Positions 25,157 through 37,809 of a DNA stretch of 64,000 bases are shown piece by piece. The position numbers and the translations under genes were made by a program. How positions within the stretch are numbered: position 1 is the first letter of the stretch; each line of letters begins with the position of its first letter. Origin of the DNA: Rotaria socialis (lineage: Eukaryota > Rotifera > Eurotatoria > Philodinida > Philodinidae). The notes beneath the pieces were generated by a model. It was not told the origin of the DNA. It made no database searches and was given only the letters and a program-made list of their open reading frames with translations. The stretch spans positions 124,001-188,000 of the forward strand of contig CAJNYU010003187.1 in the NCBI GenBank assembly GCA_905331475.1, given 5' to 3'.

Positions 25157-26660
25157 CTTGAAACAAACTCATTTCTTTTTTAATCTACTATATAACGATC
25201 ATTTTTATTCAATAAATTAGCTAGTGATTTAGATACAAACTCGATCTAATTACAAGTCAACCGTAGATTGAGAAAGCCTCTTGAAATAGTTTAGAATTTG
25301 CTAGGAAAAACATATTTTGTACTATACATGATAGAATGGTTGATATAATAAAATTCTTGTAGTATATATTATCAATTTTTATTTTTCATTTTGAAAGAAC
25401 ATAACATATTGAAAAGCATTTTGAAGAGTTTATTATTTCTTAAAATTATCAATATGTACATTTTACAGAGTGCCGTAATAGATTTTTCTAACCCACGCCC
25501 AACATTTTGTTTTTATTGAATCTCCTATACATACAACGAGAGCCATAGGGACACTGCATTTTCAAGTATATTTAAATTGAACACGAACTGCAGTGTGGTA
25601 TATAAATATTGTATTAGAAAAATAGGTGAGATTTTACTTTAGTACAATATAAAGTTCAAACTGTTGCTTATTCCAAAGTAAAACAGTAATCGGTTCTTTT
25701 TTGGAATAACTTTTGATTTAAAAATGGAATATAAATATACGGTCCTCAGCATATGACAGCGAAGATTACGTGGTATGGACCGTTAAATTTATTACTGTTC
25801 TTCAAAACCTTGACTAGGATTTTGGATCGTACTTTTAAAAGAGTTCGTTGTTTTTAAAGATTAGAAAGGTCACTCAATCTTCGTTTTCGAATGGTGAGAC
25901 CCACAGGTCTGCAGCTTTTTTTATCACAAGTTATTCTGAAAAGATGAACTTTTTTGGTTTTTTCAATAAACAACAGATAGAGATTTATATTGTAGTAAAG
26001 AAAAATATCATCTATTTTTCTAATACAATTATGAGACTTCATAGCGTGCTTCCATTGACGTTTTACATGCCAAAAGAATTTACTCCGATACGGAAACTTT
26101 AATGCAATGTTGTATCTTAATTGTATAAACAATATAAAATATCTGAAATACAGATCTTTATAAATTCTTGATTATAATTATATCATCCTCAAGATTATAT
26201 GAAGACGTATAGGTTTTGATTTATCTCTTTTGTTTCTTGTTTCGTACATGTTTTAATAAGTTTTTTTTGTTTTTCCTTTGTCCGAATCAAAGAAAGAAAT
26301 CAACAGAAAGACACAAATGACAACAAAAAGAAAAACCAAAGAGTATCATCAACACATAAGCAACATCAATATGTTCAATGACAAAAGAAGAACAGTCGAC
26401 TAAATACATAAGTCTCTATTAGAACAGGAAAGAAAAAAAGGAGTACATTGTCATCAGAAAAACAAACAAACAAATACCGGGGACTTGACGAGATAAAATA
26501 CGATGAGAGAAATAATAAATAGAGCTGAGTGAATTTTTGTTAGTTCCCTATCACATAATTGAATATATTCCTCTTTTGTTCGAGGTGCAATCTAAATCTA
26601 TACACTTTCTTATTTATATGTACATTCTCTCAATTGATAGTCCCTTTCTCTCTCTCTTTT
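25157..26660. other. Intergenic region before WTAP 3' end
   Basis: About 1.5 kb, AT-rich. Overlapping reading frames on both strands at 25850-26130 do not resemble any family. The stretch 26280-26520 is A-rich on + (T-rich on the WTAP strand) and may include the WTAP 3' UTR. Confidence 0.5.
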
Positions 26661-27976
26661 TCAATTGGCAACATTAATTCCATTTTCAAGCGTGCTAGTC
26701 CTTTTCAGATGCTCACTATTATTATTATTATTATTATTATTAGTAGTAGTAGTAGTAGTACTGTTCGTTGATGTCGATGTCAATATACTAGATTCGACAT
26801 CCATCGTCTCATTTGATGACAATGGTGCTAGTGGTGGCGAATGTGTTTCATCTACATCATATAAATTAGTTGATGTTTTTAATTTATTTGTAGTGGCAAC
26901 ATTTTGTGTAGTCCTATTGGATGAATGTGATCGTTTCTGTGACAATTTATTGCTATTTGTCATTGTAGAAGCAATAGATGATGAATCTGTATGATTACTG
27001 CCATTTGGTGTATTTAAAGTTTTAGTTGTTGATGGACAGCTACTTTTTAATCGAGCATTTTCTTCATTCAATAAAGTTATTTGTTGATGAGAATCAGTTA
27101 ATTGTTGACGCATATGAAGTAATATGCTTGACATAGCATCCATATTTGTATCCATATCTAACACAATGTCTTCATAGTCTATGCAGAAAACGAAACAAAA
27201 AAATCAATTGAAATGTCTTGAAGAAAAAAAACTCTGATTACCTTTTTGTGCATCTTTCATATTTAATAAAAGTTGATTTTGTAAAGATACTTCGCCTTCC
27301 AATTTAGCGACATTATCCGATGAAACTATTTTCCCCAGTTGTTCATTTTCTTCGAGTAATTTTTTACATCGTGCCATGAGCATCTTACCAGTTTTACTAC
27401 AAAATAATCATATAAATGAATTCTTTTGACAAGAAATATATACCTATCTGGTGTGAATTGCCATGAATGTAATTCTTTTTGTGCTTCTTCGCGAGCTTTA
27501 CGGCTATGTTCAATTTCGTCACGCATTTTTCCATAAATAAGATTAATTGATGGATCTAAATATGTTTGTCGAAGACGACTGAATGATGGTGTTTGCATCA
27601 TATCTCGCATTTGATCCTATGGAATAGACAAAAAAATAGTCAAACATCTATTTTATTCCTATGTTCTGTTTTATTTTCATACCAATGATTGCTGTTGAGT
27701 TGTTTTAGTTAAAAATCGATAATTCAACATAGATTTCAATTTTTTACATTCAGTTTCTTTTTCTCGTAAACGTTCATTCGATTCAATAGATTGTTGTAGC
27801 TGCTGTAAGCGTGATTCTAAATAATCAATATATGAATCTTGTTCTTTCCAACGTTCCAGTAGACGGGATCGTGGTGCTTTGTCAATCCAATCTTCACTTT
27901 CAAGCCGCACTCGTTTTGGTGTATTTGTTGTTGATGTTATGGTATTGGAATTACTTATATTATTAGTTATGTCCAT
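26661..27976 (-). CDS. WTAP: WTAP, m6A methyltransferase regulatory subunit
   Basis: Nuclear scaffold of the METTL3-METTL14 RNA N6-adenosine methyltransferase complex, also linked to splicing (Fl(2)d in flies). Four exons on -: 27976-27683, 27616-27444, 27396-27242, 27178-26661, giving 379 residues against 396 in human. N terminus has the family pattern PKRVRLESEDW then LLERWKEQDSYI. The hallmark segment is SRLRQTYLDPSINLIYGKM followed by ELHSWQFTPDSKTGKMLMAR. Coiled coils run through residues 60-240 (e.g. KKLLEENEQLGK, LRQQLTDSHQQITLLNEENA). The tail from about 250 is Ser/Thr/Asn-rich and low in complexity, as in other WTAPs. Introns are 45-70 nt. Presence implies that m6A mRNA writing operates in this animal; partner subunits are not in the window. 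Confidence 0.92.
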
Positions 27977-28121
27977 TAGAGAAAAACGAAGAACATCGAT
28001 CGTGATCGATCTATATTCGACGATTGAAGCGGTACGCGCACAGAATAATCAATTTCGCAACAATAAAATTTTATGCCAATGATTAAAATTCACACATATG
28101 TTTACAAAAAAAAACAAAGAT

Positions 28122-28365
28122 TCACAGAGTCAATTGAAAACTAATGATCGGATACGGCAAATTAGCTCGACCAAAAGCATTAGTATTGATCTAGAAACAG
28201 CAAGAACAACAGCACGGAACGAGTTATAGCTTGTACTTCTTTTTTGTTCTTACGTTGTTTGTTTTCTTCTTTTGAACGTTGCCATTGTTGACGTAAATGA
28301 AAAGACAAATCAATTTTTTCTCTTGTCAAGTAATATTTTAGCTGTTTAAAAACCAATTTGTTCAT
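28122..28365 (-). CDS. Possible small two-exon protein upstream of WTAP
   Basis: A candidate 65-residue basic protein not assigned to any family. Exons 28365-28237 and 28190-28122 join over a 46-nt GTACAA...TTTCTAG intron with a good polypyrimidine tract, in phase 0. It starts MNKLVFKQLKYYLTREK, has a Lys/Arg/Gln-rich middle (QRSKEENKQRKNKKE) and ends PYPIISFQLTL. It lies on the WTAP strand, with 145 nt between its stop and the WTAP ATG. The basis is only an ATG, a plausible intron and phase; it may be spurious. Confidence 0.35.
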
Positions 28366-30064
28366 TTTAATGAAATAAAATCAAGATTTTCATTTTATTC
28401 TTCGCATTTTACATAAAAGATGTCACTGGTTAACACTATCTTTCATTGGAAACGTATTACGCTAATTGAAAATTAGTTTTTTTTTTGAAAAAAAACTTGA
28501 TAGACAAAGAAAATTATAAGTGTAATAGTAGATTTGAAAAAGGCTTAGTTCAAAAGATCTATTTTGTAATATGAACTAATTAGAACAGGATACACATCTT
28601 AGATAGTCTATTTGAATTTTGAACTCAAACCAGTTTCTCTGTCGTAAAAAGCTTAAAAGATCTTGATAAGAAAATTCAACGATATAATAATTAGGTATGT
28701 TGATTTAGAATATATTGAATTCAATTCAAAATGAAATTATATACTTTATCCATCTATCGATTTATGACAGCACATTAGATTTATCGTTTACGAAACTTCA
28801 TTGTTTTTAATTATTTTTTTGATTGTCATTGTGTTTGTAGAATTTACTTGTTTGTTTTGAACTTTACATTTATGAAACACCCATTTTTTTTCACTCTATC
28901 AAAAAAAAACTCTTGATTACTGGGAAATATATATATATTTCAACGCGATAGAAGAACAGAATCGATATTTGAATGAGAAACTATATGGAAAAATTCTACA
29001 TCTACACAATGAAATAACTGTTGTAGAAATGTTTAATCTTTATTTTATTCATTCTAGAATGATTTAGTCAATTTTAAGTCAGTACTTATGTTTTCCTGAG
29101 TTGTCTTCCATTTGTCAGAACTCATAGGCGCCATTAGATGTTAATTAAACCGTCTAATGAAAGTACATTCTTTCTAGGCACGATAATGGCTTGATACACC
29201 AGATCATTAACTGTTTTATAGAATGTAATTTCTACTAAGCAAATCTATTTTTTCTGTCGAAAACAGGCGCTAAGGCTGCAAAAAGAATTTACTAAATGTC
29301 AAAAAACTAAGGATGACATCGTCTTTGATCTGTATCTTTTTTGTTTAATAAGATTTATTTGGTAGAAGAAAATAGTTGAGGCTTACAGTATTTAATAAAA
29401 AGTTATTGTCTTGGAACAGAAAAGTACTTACAATCACCGACATATACATATATATGAACGTTATTGATTATGATTTCGTTTCCTATCAGATAGGTTTCTA
29501 TGTAGATAAATTGATAATGTCACATTTTTAACAAAAAACATGATTTTCTGTGTTTTTTTCCGTTTGAAAATTAAACATGCAATTTTGATTAAAGTCTATT
29601 GTAGGAGTAAAACTATTTCAAAAAAAATGGATGTTGTCAAGCATTAACTGAAAACGTGTGTAATAAATAAGCATTTTGCAGACTTTGACGACATACGTGT
29701 TGACAGTAGAAAAAAAGCATGTTCTACTTTAATAAATATTCACGAAATGCTGCATTCTCGTTTTTTTTTCTTCTACAAATATAAATAAAATTTTCACAAA
29801 CAGTCATATATACTTATTCTAGTTCAATAATAGTTCTTTTATATGCATATGTCACAAAATACTAGCAAAATATACTTGATTTATAATGAGATTAATTTCA
29901 CATGATATGAACTATAGAATGGTCAATTGAATTTTTTCACTCAAAAAGAAACAAAATAATCAAGATCGAATAGACAACAATCAAACATAACTTTAACTGA
30001 AAAATAGAAAGAATATTTCTAACCATTCTTTTTTTGTTGCATTCTTATTTTAGATATTTATCAA
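28366..30064. other. Intergenic region between WTAP side and MED30
   Basis: About 1.7 kb, AT-rich, with no supportable coding exon. The right end carries a strong 3' splice-site-like signal described separately. Confidence 0.5.
30019..30053 (+). promoter_or_regulatory. 3' splice-site signal upstream of MED30
   Basis: A CTAAC branch-point-like element (30020-30024), a long T-rich tract and TTATTTTAG ending at 30053, 11 nt before the MED30 ATG. This is a textbook acceptor. It either ends a 5' UTR intron or receives a trans-spliced leader; no upstream exon was identified. Confidence 0.5.
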
Positions 30065-30592
30065 ATGCTTTCCTCAACAACGTCATTAAAAATTGGTGGT
30101 AGTGGTCCATCGGAACCATTGACTCGTCTTGCATGTATTCGCCAGTGTCAAGAAACAGTTCAAGAATTGGTGGATAAACAACCAGAAATCTGTGTGTGGT
30201 TTCATCAATTAACACGTCCCATAGCACATCACCCAAATTATCAACAACAACAAGCACAAAATCTAGCTGAAAAGCGTACTCGTTTTGAAACATTATTAAA
30301 CGATATAACAATGCAATTCAATTCTTTAAGATATTTATTTGTACGTCTTCGTGAAATTCATGAATATGTTCTAACACGTGAATCAACAGCAACAACAACT
30401 AGTCCAGAACTATCACGTTTATTAAAACAAAAATCAATTTATGAAGAAATTCTCAATGAAAAGCAAACTCAATTAAAAATTATTATTGATACAGTACGTG
30501 ATATAACTTATCAGATAAATACAATGATTGATTTACGTCAGGATGGAACAATTAATACATTGATGAATAATGCCAATACACAAGAAAAATGA
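30065..30592 (+). CDS. MED30: Mediator complex subunit 30
   Basis: Subunit of the metazoan Mediator head, which bridges transcription factors and RNA polymerase II in the nucleus. A single exon encodes 175 residues, close to the 178 of human MED30. Family landmarks: IRQCQETVQELV near the N terminus (compare IGQETVQDIV), a central helix RYLFVRLREIHEYV, and a C-terminal helix with LKQKSIYEEILNEKQTQLK then IIIDTVRDITYQINTMIDLR, matching the conserved MED30 end. There is a Gln-rich stretch (NYQQQQAQN). It is convergent with the Cdk5-activator gene, the two stop codons being 69 nt apart. Confidence 0.9.
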   Translation: MLSSTTSLKIGGSGPSEPLTRLACIRQCQETVQELVDKQPEICVWFHQLTRPIAHHPNYQQQQAQNLAEKRTRFETLLNDITMQFNSLRYLFVRLREIHEYVLTRESTATTTSPELSRLLKQKSIYEEILNEKQTQLKIIIDTVRDITYQINTMIDLRQDGTINTLMNNANTQEK

Positions 30593-30661
30593 TTATTCTT
30601 TCTTTTCTCTTTATTATTATTATTATACTTTATTGCACTAATAAAAAAGAAATAAGATTAA
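30593..30661. terminator. Shared 3' region of convergent MED30 and CDK5R1-like genes
   Basis: Within 69 nt both strands carry poly(A)-signal hexamers: AATAAA on + near 30640 and, on -, AATAAA as the complement of TTTATT near 30629. Transcripts of the two genes probably overlap or abut at their 3' ends. Confidence 0.5.
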
Positions 30662-32611
30662 CTAACGGACTAGATTATAAGTCTTTAATTCAGAAAAACA
30701 TTCTGTAAAAAATTTTGGATTTTGATTAATGGCTAGCATCTTTGAACTTAATTGTCCCATGATTAAAACGACACGTTGCCAAAAAGCCTCACGTGTTTCA
30801 TCGTCCGTTACAAAAGGCTTCAATGGATATGTTATTTCATTTCCCATATAACTAAATGCTAGATATAGACAGGTTAATATAATAGCATGCAATTCAGTAA
30901 CACTTTTAATTGTTGTTGATGGTACAACATAGGTTAATGTTTCACGTAAAAGTAAATAAACAAAAACAATATTAGCCGGATTGACAAATACTTGTTCTTG
31001 CCAACCTTGCAAGATTAATTGACGATCAGCACTTTTTATCCATAAAATACAATCAGTGGAATCAAGTATTGGTAATAAATGAGGACAACATGAACACAAA
31101 TAGTCGCCTAAACATCGTAATAATTCATTTGTTGATGCTTGAATTATTGTTTTATGGCTTGTATTTTTTTCTATTGTACGAATATTTTTTGAACTCGATG
31201 ATAGACTGTTATTGATTTTTGCATAGGAAGACAATTGACTTTGTTGATAATATTGTGATTGAGATTTTGGTAAATGATACGATTGTGGAATAAATGCTGA
31301 GTAACGTTTATTGATTAGCGCATTTGAAACTATTGAAAATTAAAATTAAAAATTTATACATTAAACGAAATAGCTGACTATGATAATAGAAATGTTCAAT
31401 TCGGGCATATTTAATTGTTCTATTCAAGTTATGAGAATTCTCCGATGCATTTGTTATGAATGAACAATCCACTTTTTTTTTTCATTACTGATTGCATTAT
31501 TCAATATGTATTATATAATGTATCTATTCATACTTGGCTACCTCTCACCAAATCAGATAGATATTTGAATTCCAAATCACTCTAGGGAAAGTTATATATG
31601 AGCACGGCATATGTCGATTTCTTTTTTAGACATTACTGAAAAGTATTCTCTAGAAAATTAGTAGCCGAATACAATCTTATTTTTAGATTATTCTTAACAA
31701 CTAGAATAGCTTCAATCTAAAAAATTAACATCTTTACTTTCCAATAAAATTAATTAAAAACTATGATTAACTTCTTGTCAATTTGACATAAGAAGTACCA
31801 GAAAAAAATATGAATTAAAAGAGCTAATAATCAGACGCTTATGATATAGAATTTTTAATTATAGCCGAGTACAACTGACATATTCACCTGTTCTTATTTC
31901 ATATTTATGTCGTCTTTTAGGTTGACTAAAAGCGTCTGCTGTTTGATTTTCTTGTGTTGGTGACGGCTCTTGTTGCTTTTGAGCAATTAAATTATTGGTA
32001 GATTTCGTTTTACTGTTCAAGGATGATTGCTGTTGCTGTTGTATTTGTTGTTGTTGTTGTTGTTGTTGTTGATGACGATGATGATGATGATGATGATAGT
32101 GGTGATGTTGGTGGTTACGATGATCTTCTTCGTTGTCTTTGATATTCGTTGTTGTATTATCAATTGATTTTGTCATAATTCGTTTATTAGTGGAATCTGC
32201 CAGTGGTTGTTTAATAGAAAATAGACTAAATGATTTTTTAAAACTCGTTTCTCGTTCACGATTTTCTTGTTGTGACTTTTTTGAATTATCATTTTCTTTA
32301 TTGGATTTTTCACAATTGTTTTTAATTAAATCGTGAAAGTGTTGTGTTGTCATCGATGTTGACAATTTACAATGATTATTTTCCTCAACATTTTTTCTAT
32401 AACGTTTACTTCTTCCATGTGTATGACGTATAGAAAACTTCTTAAAATTTAATGATTCATTTATTATTTGTAATTGTTTTTTCCATGATGAACGATTTGG
32501 TGTTGATGATGTTGCGGTTGTTGTTGTGGATGATGACGATGATGATAATGAAATCTGATTATTTAGTTCATCATGACAAGATTTAGATTGACGAGGTGAC
32601 ACATTGCCCAT
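30662..32611 (-). CDS. CDK5R1: Cdk5 activator p35-like protein
   Basis: Cyclin-like activator of CDK5, acting at neuronal membranes and cytoskeleton in animals. Exons 32611-31888 and 31329-30662 join over a 558-nt GTGAAT...CAATAG intron in phase 1 to give 463 residues, longer than human p35 (307). MGN at the start gives a myristoylation-type Gly2, as in p35/p39. The C-terminal cyclin-fold domain is strongly conserved: QASTNELLRCLGDYLC, WIKSADRQLILQGWQEQ, PANIVFVYLL, LTCLYLAFSYMGNEITYPLK, SSKMLAINQNPKFFTE. The extra length is an N-terminal low-complexity region with Ser/Thr, basic, His-rich and Gln-rich runs. Whether p35 or p39 type cannot be decided here. Confidence 0.93.
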
Positions 32612-35600
32612 GGTGAAAGTTTTGATCTACAAATATTCATCAAAAATTTCTTAACATGAACGCCTAATTAAATATATGCTGCCAGTCAAAATATTATATT
32701 TTTATCGAGAATGTATGCTATCTATTTTAGAAACCTTATAACGTCACTGATGATAGCCCAACGCTCTTTGAACACATCAAGCATACGCACATCACATAGA
32801 AGTTAAGAGAAGGACGATGTTTCTTTTTTTTTCATACTCTTCCGGATTTTTTTTCTCTATCGTTGTTTCTCATTCCTTCATTTTTTTTCTCTAGTGAATT
32901 TTTGGTGATGTTAGCGTGCGCTGAATACTTTCTCTCGGATGAGCTTTCATATTCTAGTTGGTAATAAATTATAAACAGAAATGACTTCTAGTTAACCAAA
33001 AAGAAATACACTCAATCGTTAGATTCATCAATAGACCTACCTGCTAGGCTAGTTGAACTTTTTTATCCATCTCTCTGTTCGATGAGTGTTATTCTTCTCT
33101 TCTATTTAATTTTCCATTATCCTCTTTTGCATGCACTCTCATGCTGAGATGGAAGCATCCTTTAGACATACGCGCGCGACCGAATACATTCTGTTTCTTT
33201 CTCTTTTCTATACACCCGTCGCTCTTAAAAAAATTGGTTGAACACTCTTTCAGAAAGAAAGACAGAGAGAGAGAGAGGGGAAAAAAGAGAGTCAGACACC
33301 AGAAGGCGTAGTTTTTATCCACACAAAAAAAAATTATGTGTGTGTGTGTGCGCGTGAATGAGCTCTTTTCTTCGTTTCACCATTATTACCATGTTTCCAT
33401 TTAGCTGCGTATGTCGCACGGAACTAGATATGAATTGAATACGTGTGTAAGATGAACTCAGCTAATTTTTAGTCGAATAGAAATGTCGATCGTCACATAA
33501 AAGAAAAAAATACAGAAAGAAAAGAAAATGAAAGGAAGGAAAAATGTCGCCAATGCTGTAGCCCAAACTAATTCGTTTTTTTTGTCGATTGTCATATAGA
33601 GAAATCGGAAATGTCTCGACGCCGCTCGGGCGCGAATGGCTTCTATATAGTAATAGAATGAATGTAAAGCTGCACTATTCTAAAATACTAACTATATATT
33701 GAAGATCTAATGATGAGAACGATTGTCATTTCAATGAAAATGGGAATGGATCGATGCTGACTGTTAGTCGAGTTCATTTTCTGCTTTGTTTGATTGAATT
33801 AGTGAAGGGTCGACAGAGCATCTGATGGACAATGAAAAGAAATGTGAACTGACATACACATATGGGGTCATGAACATCCTCAAGCTTTTCTCTTTTTCCT
33901 ACTAATACAACTGCTACACTATTGTTGTTGTTGTTCAAAAATCTAATTTATGCATCCAACAGGAGACGTAGATGATGTTCAGACGTCATGGAAGAGCCTC
34001 GATAATTTATTCTTATATGCATTATTATTCATTCATTAGACAAGATAGATACGATGTCTTCTTGAAATTTTCTATTTTTTCTTCTTCATCGTTTCTTCAG
34101 ATAGATCGATAGACTAATGGTAGATTTCAATGACTAGATTAGACATTGTATTAATAGACATTCTTATGTTATATTAAAGACATTAATGGATATTATATGT
34201 TAGAAGGAATAAAATATATTCATGTTCTATTTGAATTAGAAAAAGAAGATACAAGTAAATCATATCCTAACATGAACAGGATAGACTTTTGAAAAGCTGT
34301 ACGAATAGAATCTATTATTGCATGTAACTTTAACAGATAATGTATAATTATTACAGCAATTGATTAAGTTACAAAAGATTACTTTGTTTACTTCATTCAT
34401 ATTCATATAAAATGAAATTAGTTTTTAGTATTAATCCAAAAGATTTAGTCGATGATTTCATAGATTTTTATCTCAGTATTCTTTTTTTAACAAAAAGAAA
34501 ATCTGTGTACTATACTCAACGGAAGAAAAGAATAATGATTAATGTCAGTACTTAAATAGAAACTACTCATAAAATTGCCTTGAGCATATAAGTGAATACA
34601 GCCGTTAATATTTATGTGTTCATATCGAAAGAAACAATTACAAATAAGTATAAAATGGCAGTAAAATGCAATACTATTAACTAATTTATAGCCTATTCTC
34701 ATTCTATTCATCGAAACAATTTTTTTTTGTAAGTATTTCTCTTTCTTCATAGATCTGAAATTATTCGTTTTTGAAAGAAAGAAAGCATAGAAGACAGTTT
34801 TGTTCTGTACGAATGAATTGTTATTTTAACGAACAAATTTTTTATGTAGTTAAATACATATTAAAATATCCCGATTGTTAATCAAGGCCGAATAATAAAT
34901 CAATTCGAACGATTAATCATTGCATACATGCTAGAGCAATATGATTGTAAAAAAGTTTTCTTTATATTCAATTTTTTCTTGTTGTACTTCCTCATGATTT
35001 AGTCTTTGTTCAATCAATCAATTAGCTAGAAGAAAACATTCAATAACAATTAAATTCAATCAGATTCTGATAAACATTAGTTGTAAAAATGATAATATAT
35101 AATAGAATTATTTTTATTTCAAACCAACAAGGTCACAGAAAAAAAAATTAAAAAGAGTTCTGATAGACAAAAAGATTGCTAAATATATCAATAAATTATG
35201 TGTCAAAAAAACAAACCTCTTTGAAGATTATTTCCCAAGCAACAGAATTGTAAACAGACTTAATCTACTATTTGAAAAACTACTATAAATAAATGATTAT
35301 CTGTTCAAGGACCAATCGATGCAAAAGAATTCACTTCGTTAATTGTTACAAAATAATTCTATATTCAGTAAAATCTATTATGGTTCCACCATAAATACTT
35401 CAATGTGTTTTCAATTTTTATTTATATGTATTTAACGCAGTTGCCTGTATATATAAATATATAAGAAAAAAAAAGAATTATAGAATTATGATCTTATATA
35501 TATATACGTGTATGAATGGACTATATGTTTACAATTCATTCGAACTATCTGTTCCATTAATAATTTTTAGACTATGGTAGTATCTACATTTTTCAACAAA

Positions 35601-36055
35601 TTGTTATTAAATGGATCTGATCAATCGGCTTTATATACTAGAATGATTATAATGAAGAATAATTTATTAAATATAAAAAATAATCAGCCCATTTGCAAAA
35701 ATGCCAATCTTTTACTTTGAATGTCGTATGATGTAATCAGTAAATCTTTTATAACTAATGTATTTTCAATATTTGAACCAATGGTAGCAATAAAATATTT
35801 AATCTTAGTAATGTAATTTATTTGGGAAGAAACTTTATTTCTATTTCATAAATCAAAATATCTTCCTAGTATTGTCATGTATAAAAAAAGACAACATGAA
35901 GTGATATTTTGAATTCGAAAAAATCACATCCTAATATTGACTTAACCAAAAGAAAAGTGAGAGTACTATCAAACTGGTGTTAAACACAAGCGTAGACAAT
36001 GAAAATGTGAATAAATGAAGAAGAAAAAAATCTGTTTTGTCCTAATCATAGAAAT
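32612..36055. other. Long intergenic region between CDK5R1-like and HSD17B12-like genes
   Basis: About 3.4 kb. The first 1.2 kb is rich in short T/C and A/G runs, TG repeats near 33336-33350 and some CpG-rich patches (33170-33180, 33615-33635), plausible promoter and 5' UTR of the CDK5R1-like gene. The rest is very AT-rich. No gene was supported. Confidence 0.5.
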
Positions 36056-37587
36056 TTATTGGGTCTTGTTGCGTTTTTTAAGTGCTTTAGCACGAACACC
36101 ACCTAAGACAAGCATAGTTGCTTTGTTGGACAAGAATTCAGGTAGAAGCGATTGGCCAAAGTCCTAAATATACATTAAAAAAAATAGTAAAAATATTTTA
36201 ATACTCCATCATATTTTATAATTTCACTTGAAGTTCATGTGCCCAATATCCAGTTGTAAATGGAAGTGCAACACGATTGAGTGCACTCTTAACAAATTGT
36301 TCTGGTGTTGGAGAAAATAGTGATGATTTACGAATGCCTGATAATTTACTAACAACAAAACCAGGACATAATGATTGAACTAATACACCACGTGTTGCAC
36401 ATTCAGCAGCTAATGATCTAAATTTATGAAATAGAAACAAAAATTTAGAACATCAACGTTTGCTTTATACTTTTCCACAAATAACTAACCGTGAAAATAA
36501 ATCAACAAATCCCTTTGAGCCTGAATAAAGTGCTAGTAACGGCACCGCTCGTAGACCCGAAACACTTGATACATTAACAATGAGACCTCGTCGTTTTTCG
36601 AGCATATCTGTATATAAAAATTATTCATTTACCAGGTTAATTTTTCAATGTCAAAATAATATGAAGACCTGGTAAAATCATTTGTGTTAAATAAGCAACC
36701 GAATCAACATTGCATCGAATCATATCGTTGACGAGTTTTGCTCCATTTTCAACTTTATCGAAAAATTCTGGATATTCATATGACATACCAACATTATTGA
36801 TTAGAATACCAATATCTAAACCACGAATCTGTTCACGAATTGTTGTATAGATTGAACTGTCTTCTAAATAAATTCATCAGAAAAACATTTATTGATTTTT
36901 CTCTTTTTATGTTTCATAGGATGAGATTTTTTTTTTTATAATGTAACTGTTTTCCTGAACTTCTTTTTCTGATATAACTAATACTCATCTTATCACTCAA
37001 TTCGTGGTCGACTCAAAAATAGACTACGCCACCCGTTAAATTTCAATTCATAGACTTTGCCTGTCACCCTCACCATGAAGAAAGAACAAAAAAAAAATGA
37101 AGTCTAAGAATCACCATGATTTACTCTATCTCTGTCGAACTTGTTTAGAACAAAAAGGCGACATCCCTTTTCTATCTTTAATTTGCTATTGATGCTTTAA
37201 TATGAGAATGTAAATTGAAACTACTAGTCTTACTTGTAAAATCAACAGCAACTGTTTTAACTTGTACAGTTGAATTCGTATTTTGAATTTCTTTTGCGAC
37301 TTGTTCTAATTTTTCTTTTGTTCGACTAATTAAAATTATATTAAGACCTGAAAAAAAATAATAATACATTAGAAATTATTTTTGAATTCATTAATTTTTC
37401 TACCTCGTTTAGCTAATTCAATAGCATACGCTCGACCAATTCCATCTGTACTACCAGTAACCAATGCCCATTCACCAAGTTTTATTATATCAAGTCTTAC
37501 TGGACTTAAAAGTCGATAAAAAAATGCAGCAAGACGTGCTGCAACATAAACGAGTGCAAATGCTCCAGTTGTTGCTAAGAATCCCAT
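36056..37587 (-). CDS. HSD17B12: Very-long-chain 3-oxoacyl-CoA reductase-like SDR
   Basis: Short-chain dehydrogenase of the HSD17B12/KAR type, expected in the ER membrane, where it performs the NADPH-dependent reduction step of fatty-acid elongation. Six exons on -: 37587-37404, 37347-37234, 36863-36669, 36607-36490, 36417-36228, 36163-36056; 302 residues (human 312). An N-terminal membrane segment (about 5-25) precedes [19 protein letters not shown] (cofactor motif TGSTDGIG). [13 protein letters not shown] is the diagnostic HSD17B12 segment. The catalytic set is visible as NVSSVSG and YSGSK (Tyr, Lys). The tail is Lys-rich ([10 protein letters not shown]), reminiscent of ER-retrieval signals though not a canonical KKXX end. 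The gene diverges from U2AF1 over a 222-nt gap. Confidence 0.9.
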
Positions 37588-37809
37588 TTTTTTCTAATTT
37601 TGCCTATTTCAAACAGTAATAAATGAACAAGAAAAAAAAATATTTATTATTATAAACTTTAAACCAATGATATTAAGCCTATCCATAGAATATATTCTGG
37701 ATGAATAATAGAAGAAAGAAAGAACTTATTGTGTTTGTTCGTTTTGTATTTGCTCTCGTGTATACAACACAGCATATATATTGTGTCAAATATACGATAA
37801 TCGAACTTC
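37588..37809. promoter_or_regulatory. Shared divergent promoter of HSD17B12-like and U2AF1
   Basis: The two start codons point away from each other over only 222 nt, so both promoters and 5' UTRs must lie here or overlap. The sequence is AT-rich with no clear TATA box or known element. Confidence 0.5.

Noticed and set aside
26665-26994. Plus-strand 109-residue frame
   Set aside because: Antisense shadow of the low-complexity WTAP C-terminal exon.
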